Part shown: piece by piece, positions 49,481 through 56,742 of the stretch
Position numbering within the stretch: position 1 is the first letter of the stretch
Layout: every line of letters begins with the position of its first letter
Origin: JAQWCH01 sp050952725
GTDB taxonomy: Bacteria; Bacillota_I; Bacilli_A; RFN20; CAG-826
Direction: 5' to 3'
Assembly: GCA_050952725.1 (NCBI GenBank)
Contig: JBMNLN010000001.1
Span: 1 to 64,000 of the forward strand
DNA: 64,000 bases
Position numbers and translations under genes: made by a program
Notes under the pieces: generated by a model
The model's input: only the letters and a program-made list of their open reading frames with translations
What the model was told of the DNA's origin: nothing
The model's database searches: none

Positions 49481-50194
49481 TTACTCAGCGATGGCAATTG
49501 CCACTTCGATCATCGCGGCTAACCCTTCTTGTCGTTCTTGGGCGGTTAAACGAGTACCGCGGTGGATAAAGGAATCAGTCGCGGTTAAAAGAGTTAGGGC
49601 TTTTTTCTTTAAACGCAAGGCGGTTGCATATAAAGCGTAGGCTTCCATTTCCACCCCCATGACTCCTAACTCCGCCCAGCGTTTCCAATTGTCGCGATCG
49701 ATATCGTAGAAAACATCAGCACTTAAAATATTTCCCACATGGAGTGGCATCTTGCGCTTGCGCAATTCATTAACCGCTTTTTCCACTAAGGAATAATCTG
49801 CAATGGCAGAGAAGGTGCCGCCTTTTAACTCGAATTGACCACTCCAATTACTATCGGTACAAGCCCCCATTCCGACTAATACATCGCGGAGTTGAATCTG
49901 TTCTTGATAGGTCCCACAAGTGCCGACGCGAATAATGCATTCTACCCCGTATTCGGTATATAATTCATGACAGTAAATGCCCATCGATGGCATTCCCATT
50001 CCAGAAGCCATGACCGAGAGGCGTTTTCCTTCCTTGGTCAAGCCCGTATACCCTAAAACATTGCGAACATTACTCACCAATTCAACTTCGGTCAAAAATG
50101 TTTCGGCAATCCATTTGGCCCGTAAAGGGTCACCTGGCATTAAAACCGTTTTGGCAAAAGCGCCAGCTTTCGCATTAATGTGGGGAGTTGACAT
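49481..50194 (-). CDS. deoD: Purine-nucleoside phosphorylase, DeoD type
   Basis: 237 residues, the normal DeoD length. Motifs: KTVLMPGDPLRAKWIAE (phosphate-binding Gly20-Asp21-x-x-Arg24), VMASGMGMPSMGIYCHEL, RVGTCGTYQE, VMGVEMEAYALYA and the catalytic Asp in TLLTATDSFI. It splits purine nucleosides with phosphate into base and ribose-1-phosphate, for salvage. GAGGAT precedes the ATG. It is not in an obvious operon; the NERD-like gene follows 9 bp after its stop. Confidence 0.95.
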   Translation of the reverse strand: MSTPHINAKAGAFAKTVLMPGDPLRAKWIAETFLTEVELVSNVRNVLGYTGLTKEGKRLSVMASGMGMPSMGIYCHELYTEYGVECIIRVGTCGTYQEQIQLRDVLVGMGACTDSNWSGQFELKGGTFSAIADYSLVEKAVNELRKRKMPLHVGNILSADVFYDIDRDNWKRWAELGVMGVEMEAYALYATALRLKKKALTLLTATDSFIHRGTRLTAQERQEGLAAMIEVAIAIAE

Positions 50195-50230
50195 AGATAA
50201 ATCCTCTTTTTCTTTTGATAATAGTATTAT

Positions 50231-50266
50231 AAATAAAAAGTGGCGGGAAAACTACTCCCCCCACTT
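50231..50266 (-). terminator. Terminator of the 50289 lipoprotein gene
   Basis: On the minus strand AAGTGG-GGG pairs with CCC-G-CCACTT around AGTAGTTTT and is followed by TTTATTT. Confidence 0.7.
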
Positions 50267-50288
50267 GATATTTCTTGTTTAAAACTTC

Positions 50289-50945
50289 TTAAATGGCCTC
50301 AACTTTAATGGGATCAGGAATATTGGGATTAGTGGTGACGTTTACATTAATATACATCCCCTCATGAATGTAGATGCTGTAATAATCGTCGAAGTAATCA
50401 GAAGTCCCTGAGGAAATCTCTACCTCATCATAATAGATGATATCCACCCGTTCACCTTCAGCACTTAAACGCACGACGTAGTATTCATATGCTGGACGTA
50501 GATCGGAGGTTTCCTCATCGCCAAAGTTATGATTCGGATTAAGATAGCGATAGGTTAATGATTGCATTTCCACCGTTTCCCCCTCGACGACAACGTTATG
50601 GGTTAAATAGTAGAATTCTGCCATATCACCAGTGACTTTGCCATGGTCAGCTTCAAATTCAAGACTAGTAACCACGAAATGCAAGTCAGCCATCATCACG
50701 CCTCTTTCCTTGGCGATTTCCAACCGTTCGGCTTGATCATCAGTCGCCGAAATATAAGCGCCATCAACATAAAAGACAACCTCTTCCACCTCATCGTAGA
50801 TGAGCAAGCCATCAATTGGGGTGGTTAAATGAGTTCTTTTAACCCCCGAACTAGTTTCGGGAACCGGCTCCATCTGATTACAAGCCCCACATAAGGAAAG
50901 ACTCGTTAAAAGTAAAAAGCCAATTTTTTTGAATTTCATATTCAT
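50289..50945 (-). CDS. Small lipoprotein, unknown function
   Basis: 218 residues. Signal peptide with lipobox LCGAC (lipid Cys ~22), preceded by MNMKFKKIGFLLLTSLS. The remainder is beta-rich and acidic (DGLLIYDEVEEVVFYVDGAY, YYDEVEISSGTSDYFDDYYS). No enzyme motif or family is recognised. GAGGAGTAC lies upstream of the ATG. It lies between the RDD-protein gene and deoD and has its own terminator. Confidence 0.65.
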   Translation of the reverse strand: MNMKFKKIGFLLLTSLSLCGACNQMEPVPETSSGVKRTHLTTPIDGLLIYDEVEEVVFYVDGAYISATDDQAERLEIAKERGVMMADLHFVVTSLEFEADHGKVTGDMAEFYYLTHNVVVEGETVEMQSLTYRYLNPNHNFGDEETSDLRPAYEYYVVRLSAEGERVDIIYYDEVEISSGTSDYFDDYYSIYIHEGMYINVNVTTNPNIPDPIKVEAI

Positions 50946-51049
50946 CTGTACTCCTCTTCCTGATGAAATGTCATTTTTTGCTGATTACATTCTATCATAA
51001 TGAATCGAAAAAGTAATGTATCCTCATAAGAAAATCTATCTTTTCTCCT

Positions 51050-52189
51050 TCATGGAGAAGGCTGACGAAGTCCACCACTTGGATCAATTTTAGTTTCCTG
51101 ATTTTTTGCAATCGCATCCGTCCAGTTTTTCGCTTCTTCTTCCGAGGCGAAAATCCGCGAATTATTCCAATCAATAACGACGGTTTTAGCAATTAAATCA
51201 TGCAAACTCTGCCTTTTTTTATTCAAGGCAAAGCAGGCACTCGAGATGAGTAAGGGCAAAATAAAAAGAATAATACTCAGGATTATTTCCAGTAGAGAAA
51301 AGACGAGGAAACGCAAAAGTAATTGCCACCAAAGAATCCGGTAGCCTTCGTGGTTCACTAGCCCCAGTCCAACCAGAAATTTTCCCAAACTTCTCCCATC
51401 GCCCAAAAGCAGTGGCAAGAAGAAACTAAAAATTAAAAGCCCGAAGAGAAAACTCCCGGCATAACCCCAGATATTGACATTGACAATCGGTTGTCGTAAG
51501 GTGCGATAAATCGCTGTCTTCTCTAAATTCCTCATCGCTAATTCATAAATATTCTTAATCGTCACAATCACCTCCTCATCGCTCACATCAGGACGAAGAG
51601 TGATTTGGTTTTCATCGTGATTCACATAAGCGAATAAACTCTGCTCTTGGCCGACTTGGTAGACATCGCTAAAGAGATCAAAAGTCGTGTTTTCCGCCGT
51701 GTGGTAACTACTTTGGAGAAATTCAAAATAGGGGTTGTTTTTATCGTAATAATTGCTAATTGCCTTAAAATAATGAACCTCTTTCTCCGTTGCCGTAACG
51801 GTGAGGGCGACGATGCGAAAATCCGCGGTTAAATCACTGCTTGGATTGGTGCGATCAAGACGAAAACTCTCACGGTCAAAAAAAATCTCCGCGTCAATCC
51901 GATAAGCTCGATCAAAGACGACGATTTCCTCTTCATCTTCGGTGACAAAGGTCACATAGGGTGAGGAATAAAGACCACTGGCTTCTTTTCCCTCTTCCAG
52001 AGCGACATGGGCTTCATAACCGCCTAAATGGTGATACCAAAGCGGATAAACCGCCGCATTAAACCCCAAAAGCATCACTAAAGCGGCAGCGGCGACATCG
52101 AGGAAAAAAGCGCCGAGCCTCTTCCCTAAAGGAGCGGGATTAACATGCGGGTTAACTAAGGATTTAGTTGGGAATTTAAATAACTTCAT
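51050..52189 (-). CDS. RDD-family membrane protein
   Basis: 379 residues. The N-terminal helix (~24-48) starts with GKRLGAFFLDVAAAALVM, where R-x3-F-F-x-D is the RDD signature. A ~170-residue outer domain follows, then three further helices (~240-262, 283-305 and 300-320) with GDGRSLGKFLVGLGLV, a second RDD-family hallmark. The C-terminus has RQSLHDLIAKTVVID. RDD proteins are linked to ion exchange or osmotic stress in a few bacteria; the function here is not known. It touches the pullulanase gene (shared base at 52189), so both are co-transcribed. Confidence 0.78.
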   Translation of the reverse strand: MKLFKFPTKSLVNPHVNPAPLGKRLGAFFLDVAAAALVMLLGFNAAVYPLWYHHLGGYEAHVALEEGKEASGLYSSPYVTFVTEDEEEIVVFDRAYRIDAEIFFDRESFRLDRTNPSSDLTADFRIVALTVTATEKEVHYFKAISNYYDKNNPYFEFLQSSYHTAENTTFDLFSDVYQVGQEQSLFAYVNHDENQITLRPDVSDEEVIVTIKNIYELAMRNLEKTAIYRTLRQPIVNVNIWGYAGSFLFGLLIFSFFLPLLLGDGRSLGKFLVGLGLVNHEGYRILWWQLLLRFLVFSLLEIILSIILFILPLLISSACFALNKKRQSLHDLIAKTVVIDWNNSRIFASEEEAKNWTDAIAKNQETKIDPSGGLRQPSP

Positions 52190-55098
52190 TATGTAATTCT
52201 TTTGACGATAACCAGACGATAAGAACCAAGGGTGATCTGATTTTCTAAGGTCGACCCTACTGGTAAAATCCCCGCCGAATCAAAGAGAACTTGAGTCGTA
52301 CCACTTCCCCAGGAAATACTTTGAGTTGTCGCTTCACTGGTCCCTGGGGTATCGTCACCAAAAAGCCGACCAGTAACAAAGAGATAAATGGGTTGAGCAT
52401 CGCCTAAATACGCCGCCGCAATCGCACTAGCTGAAAGACCGACGACATTTTCCCAATAGTTAAACTGATAACCACTACTGGAGACATTGCCATTGACAAC
52501 TTTGGACTGGGGAGTAGAGAGGCGGAAAGTAGGGTGATCTTGTCGGAGTTTAATCAAATCTTGGTACATGTGGAAATACTCTAAATTGGCGATTTTCTCA
52601 TCCCATTTATAAGAATTAACACTGGCCTCTAAATTGTAGGAGTTGCCAGAATAATAGATTTCATCACCGCTATTACCAGCGCTTGGAGTCGGATCATAAA
52701 TCCACGTTTCCCCTCCGTGCATCAAAAGAAAATTAGCCCCTGCTTTAGTGGTCGGATCAAAAACTTTGGAACGCATGATTTCATCGCCCCCTTGAAAGAA
52801 GGGGATTCCTAGTGAAGTAAAGACTAATCCATTGGCAATTAACGACATCTTCTTGGCTAATTCTGGCTGATGGGTATTAGTCGCCAGCATATGATTATAA
52901 ATCGAAAAGTTATCATGACACCCCGCATAGTTCACCGTCTTAATCGGATGGTTGTATTCGATTGTGCTCGAATCGTAGAAATTCCCGATTTTCCCGCTTA
53001 ACATCCCTTTAACTTTATTTAGAGGTTCGTACGTGCCCTCATTATGCGCCGGTTCTTTTTGAAGCCAGCCATATTGATTACCGTAGGGATCATTTAAATT
53101 GTTATTGCCTTTGAGACCGTTTCTTCCCACATCATTGAAGACGGCAAATTTCGTGTCACCTAAAGCATTATCGTAGACTTTAGGCGCCCCGACATATCCG
53201 CCCCCACTCCAAGGTTCTCCCCAAAGGACAATGCTTGGATCAATGGTGAGCAAAGACTCGGTAACTTTTAATAACGTCGCATCATCAATCAAACTCATCA
53301 GGTCGAAACGAAAACCTTTAATCTGATACTCACGCGCCCAGAAAGTGACAGAATCGACAATGAATTTCGACATCATCGCCCGTTCGGTCGCCACATCATT
53401 ACCGACACCAGATTCGTTCTTTAAAACGCCATTACCATCGCGACGAAAATAATAATCAGGGACGAGGCGATTAAAGCTCGAAGCTGACATCGAGGCCATA
53501 TGGTTATAAACGACATCCATAATCACGCGGATTCCTTTTGAAGCGAATTTCTGCACGACTTGTTTCATTTCATTGACGCGGACCGCACCATTGCTCGGAT
53601 TTGAGGAATAAGCGCCTTCGACCACGTTATAGTTTTGCGGGTTATAACCCCAGTTATAGAAATCGGGATCTAATTCATCATTGGCTTGATCATAAAAGGG
53701 CATGATTTGCACCGCGTTAACTCCAAGTTCGACGATATGATCAAAACCGGTTTTAACGGTGACATCCCCTTGTGTATAGGTGGTGCCTTCTTCGATTAAC
53801 CCTAAAAATTTACCGCGATTTGCCTCTGTGCCCGTCCAAGTATGATCGGTTGTTAAATCTTGAACGTGCATTTCATAAACGGTTAAATCGACCGCGGTAT
53901 TAATCGCGGGAAGGGTTAAATCGCGAAATCCCTCAGGATCGGTGGTGGTTAAATCGAGAATTTGCCCGCGGATGCCATTGGTCCCCGCACTGACCGCATA
54001 GGGGTCACAAACTTCCGCTGTTCCTCCCGAGTTCGAGACCGTATAAGTATAATATCGTCCTGCCCAATCACCAGGGACATAAAGGGAATAAATGCCTTTT
54101 TCCCCCCGTTCCATCGGGAGAGATTTCAAGGGGTAATCATCCATGGGACTACCAGAAATTCGCGTTGGATGCGGAGCGCGATAAATTTGTAAGACCATTT
54201 TATAACTGGTCGGAGCCCAAACTTTAAAAGTAGTTCCCGCCTTGGTATAAGTCGCTCCTAAATCATTGCCAGTATAGACGTAATTTTGATTAAAAGCCGC
54301 GGTGTCAAAAAGGGCAAGCGGGCTGACCGCCATCGCTTTTTCTTTACTTGGCGCACTGACAAACGCCGCTCTTACTTCATAACGATCACTTAAATCGGCA
54401 GCAGCGGCTAAAGTAAAAGTCGCTTCCGCTCCTCCTTCGATCCGATCAATTTTCTCATCATTACGATAGAGCTCCCAATATTGGGCAAGGGGGGTTGAAC
54501 CGGGTTCTAATCCCCGTGACTTAGCAGTGATTACAGTAAAGTCAGTAAACTTGGCATAATCGATCGTATCCCCTAACGCATCATCCGCGGTTTGATAGGC
54601 TTCCACTTCTAGTTTGTTATTGGGAACGCAGAAGACGCGCATATGCCCGTCTTCATCTTTGGGATAGTGGGAGAAATCAATAAAGTAGTCGGGTTTGGTT
54701 TGCCCATCCCAAGTTCGCTTTTTCTTAAAAATGATAAAAAGCCCTTCAGCGTTTTGATGATTGGAATTATCAATCGCCTTATGAGCAAACTTCTTGCCAG
54801 ATTCATGGGTGTAGACATCATCCCAATCGTATTCTTGTCCGTCCATCCCATCCCACCAGTAATAGGGGACATAAGTCGCATAATCTTCAGAGTCATTACG
54901 ATAATAGAGATCGATGACCGTCGGAACGCCTTCGTAGCTTTCATGACTTGTTTCACTTGATTCTGAACTCTCATCAATGCTTTCGCTTATCTCGGAAGAG
55001 GAGTCTTCGAGACTATCACTAACGCGATGGGGAGTGCACGAAAGAAGCAGCACCCCGCTAAGGAGCATCACGAGAAAAGATTTATATCGATTTTTCAT
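52189..55098 (-). CDS. pulA: Type I pullulanase, lipoprotein form
   Basis: The ATG at 55098 starts a lipoprotein signal (SFLVMLLSGVLLLSC). 969 residues. Ser/Glu-rich linker, CBM41-like module (~65-165), CBM48/N-terminal module with GTTFKVWAPTSYKMVLQIY, then GH13_14 catalytic domain: YNWGYNPQNYNV (type I pullulanase signature), DVVYNH, GFRFDLMSLID (nucleophile Asp), LWGEPW (acid/base Glu) and CHDNFS. It cleaves alpha-1,6 branches of pullulan and starch on the cell surface. It has its own promoter region with an 18-bp palindrome and follows the terminator of the CBM lipoprotein gene. Confidence 0.93.
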   Translation of the reverse strand: MKNRYKSFLVMLLSGVLLLSCTPHRVSDSLEDSSSEISESIDESSESSETSHESYEGVPTVIDLYYRNDSEDYATYVPYYWWDGMDGQEYDWDDVYTHESGKKFAHKAIDNSNHQNAEGLFIIFKKKRTWDGQTKPDYFIDFSHYPKDEDGHMRVFCVPNNKLEVEAYQTADDALGDTIDYAKFTDFTVITAKSRGLEPGSTPLAQYWELYRNDEKIDRIEGGAEATFTLAAAADLSDRYEVRAAFVSAPSKEKAMAVSPLALFDTAAFNQNYVYTGNDLGATYTKAGTTFKVWAPTSYKMVLQIYRAPHPTRISGSPMDDYPLKSLPMERGEKGIYSLYVPGDWAGRYYTYTVSNSGGTAEVCDPYAVSAGTNGIRGQILDLTTTDPEGFRDLTLPAINTAVDLTVYEMHVQDLTTDHTWTGTEANRGKFLGLIEEGTTYTQGDVTVKTGFDHIVELGVNAVQIMPFYDQANDELDPDFYNWGYNPQNYNVVEGAYSSNPSNGAVRVNEMKQVVQKFASKGIRVIMDVVYNHMASMSASSFNRLVPDYYFRRDGNGVLKNESGVGNDVATERAMMSKFIVDSVTFWAREYQIKGFRFDLMSLIDDATLLKVTESLLTIDPSIVLWGEPWSGGGYVGAPKVYDNALGDTKFAVFNDVGRNGLKGNNNLNDPYGNQYGWLQKEPAHNEGTYEPLNKVKGMLSGKIGNFYDSSTIEYNHPIKTVNYAGCHDNFSIYNHMLATNTHQPELAKKMSLIANGLVFTSLGIPFFQGGDEIMRSKVFDPTTKAGANFLLMHGGETWIYDPTPSAGNSGDEIYYSGNSYNLEASVNSYKWDEKIANLEYFHMYQDLIKLRQDHPTFRLSTPQSKVVNGNVSSSGYQFNYWENVVGLSASAIAAAYLGDAQPIYLFVTGRLFGDDTPGTSEATTQSISWGSGTTQVLFDSAGILPVGSTLENQITLGSYRLVIVKRIT

Positions 55099-55131
55099 AA
55101 TAAACGTACCACCCATTCTATATATAGATAT

Positions 55132-55149
55132 CATACCATAACTGGTATG
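55132..55149. promoter_or_regulatory. 18-bp palindrome in front of the pullulanase gene
   Basis: CATACCA-TAAC-TGGTATG has perfect 7-bp arms and lies 34 bp upstream of the ATG, overlapping the likely promoter (minus-strand TATGAT). It is a candidate repressor operator. It lacks the central CG of LacI-type sites. Confidence 0.55.
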
Positions 55150-55189
55150 TGCACTGACATTAAAACCGTTTTTATTTTGAGGCGAAAGT

Positions 55190-55219
55190 GAAAAAAACCA
55201 CACCCTTTTGGGTGTGGTT
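55190..55219 (-). terminator. Terminator of the CBM lipoprotein gene
   Basis: AACCACACCC/GGGTGTGGTT with loop AAA, followed by TTTTTT on the minus strand. Confidence 0.88.
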
Positions 55220-55250
55220 CCTTTTCTTTTTTACCGAGGTGCTCGCTTAA

Positions 55251-56624
55251 TTAGGTAAGCCACATCGTGTATTCGTAACCACGAGTCGCCACTGTAGTAC
55301 CTAAGGTGATTTCTACATTCACTTTATAGGTGCCGCCAGCTTCAATCTCGACGTTACTTCCATCGAGGTTACCAAAGGAGATTTCCCAGGTGTTCATCGG
55401 CTTCAGCTTGAATTGGGCACCTGCTTCAACTTCTAGGCCTTCATAAGTGTAGGTAAACTTGAGCTTAGTAGGATCGGTCGAATCGACCTCCTTCGTCATC
55501 TCATAACCCTCAGCCGACCAGCCGTTAAAGCTCCCCGCAATGCCGAGATTAGTTTCACTAAGAGAGAATTTAAAGGCGGTAACCGTGGCGGATTTTCCTT
55601 CACCTGGAATGAGTTTGAAGGAGTACATGCCTTGAGCGCCAGCGACGACGATGTTGCTGTCAGCATTCCCTTCCTCTTTGGCGGTAAATCCAGCCGCAGA
55701 TACGGTATCTCCCTCAGCAAACACTAAAGAACCAAAGCCGGCATCGCCTTCATTCCAAGAACCGTTGGCGCGGAATTTAAATTCTTCGCCTTCGAGAAGA
55801 ACGACGTTGCGGAGCCAGTATTCGGTTCCCGCTTGATTATGGGTGAAAGTCCATCCTTCTTTGGAATCATCCCAACCATTAGGTTGGCCAATTAGGACCC
55901 ATTGTTTGATGGAATCAGGATCGGAGTCTTGGGTGACACCTTCACCGACCGCATCGCCTAAACGATTGACCGCGATTACTTCATAATCGGAATCCCAATA
56001 GACTTCGTACTTACCCGCAGTATTGACGGTTAAGTTGCCAAGGCCGACTTCACTGATGATGGCCGCCGTGTTGTATTGTTCGGGATCGTAATTGGCAAAA
56101 CCAAAATCGGTCCCGGGCTCCCATCCATCTTCCATGGTCTTCACCTTGAATTCAGCCCATTGCCCCATTTCTAAAGTGAATTTGAAGAGGTTGCGATTAT
56201 CGTTGGGATCGACATCGAGCATTTGCATCGTCGGATCGTTTTCTTTCCAGACATTCGGCCATTCGGTATTTTGAAAACTACCGACTAATTGCCAGTTCCG
56301 AGTATCTGGAACATATTGTAAGGACCAGTGGGCAAAGACATCCGTGTCCTCGGTAATGGCTTGTTCGAAGTCAAATAATGCCGCATCGGCATCATAACTG
56401 ACGAACCAGTTGACGAAATCATAACCAGAACGGGTGGGATCGGTCGCAGGACGGGCAACTTTGCTTCCGACTTCGACTTCGACTTCTTGAAAGACGCCGC
56501 CGACATCGTTGACAAAGAAGGTGACTGTGACTTTTTCCACTTCTGATACTGATGGCTTAGGTTTACAGGCTCCAAGGCTCGCCACGAGACCAAGAGCGAA
56601 CAAACCTTTCAAAATTTTCTTCAT
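55251..56624 (-). CDS. Lipoprotein with InlB-type repeat and starch-binding-like modules
   Basis: 457 residues. Signal peptide with lipobox SLGAC (lipid Cys ~20). Residues ~32-98 form an InlB B-repeat (VTVTFFVNDVGGVFQEVEVE, DFVNWF, EDTDVFAHW). Three modules of ~100 residues follow with W/NG patterns: RNWQLVGSFQNTEWPNVWKE, KQWVLIGQPNGWDDSKEGW and NLGIAGSFNGWSAEGYEMTK. These resemble CBM20/48-type or SusE/SusF-like starch-binding modules. With no catalytic domain, it probably holds alpha-glucan at the cell surface for the pullulanases on either side. It has its own promoter with a cre-like site. Confidence 0.75.
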   Translation of the reverse strand: MKKILKGLFALGLVASLGACKPKPSVSEVEKVTVTFFVNDVGGVFQEVEVEVGSKVARPATDPTRSGYDFVNWFVSYDADAALFDFEQAITEDTDVFAHWSLQYVPDTRNWQLVGSFQNTEWPNVWKENDPTMQMLDVDPNDNRNLFKFTLEMGQWAEFKVKTMEDGWEPGTDFGFANYDPEQYNTAAIISEVGLGNLTVNTAGKYEVYWDSDYEVIAVNRLGDAVGEGVTQDSDPDSIKQWVLIGQPNGWDDSKEGWTFTHNQAGTEYWLRNVVLLEGEEFKFRANGSWNEGDAGFGSLVFAEGDTVSAAGFTAKEEGNADSNIVVAGAQGMYSFKLIPGEGKSATVTAFKFSLSETNLGIAGSFNGWSAEGYEMTKEVDSTDPTKLKFTYTYEGLEVEAGAQFKLKPMNTWEISFGNLDGSNVEIEAGGTYKVNVEITLGTTVATRGYEYTMWLT

Positions 56625-56680
56625 CTTGATATTCTTTCCTCCTTATCAATTCGAAGTTTATCCGGTATTAAACCAACCTA

Positions 56681-56709
56681 ATCTTACTATATGTAACCGC
56701 TTACGTCAA
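56681..56709 (-). promoter_or_regulatory. Sigma-A promoter of the CBM lipoprotein gene
   Basis: Minus strand: -35 TTGACG (56709-56704), 17-bp spacer, -10 TAAGAT (56686-56681). Confidence 0.75.
56692..56705. promoter_or_regulatory. cre-like site (CcpA/LacI type)
   Basis: TGTAACCGCTTACG matches the cre consensus TGWAANCGNTNWCA in all but the last base. It lies between the -35 and -10, where binding would repress. This suggests carbon catabolite control, or control by a LacI-type MalR. Confidence 0.65.
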
Positions 56710-56742
56710 ATTAAAGGCTCTCGCGGTTCCATGCCGACTTCA

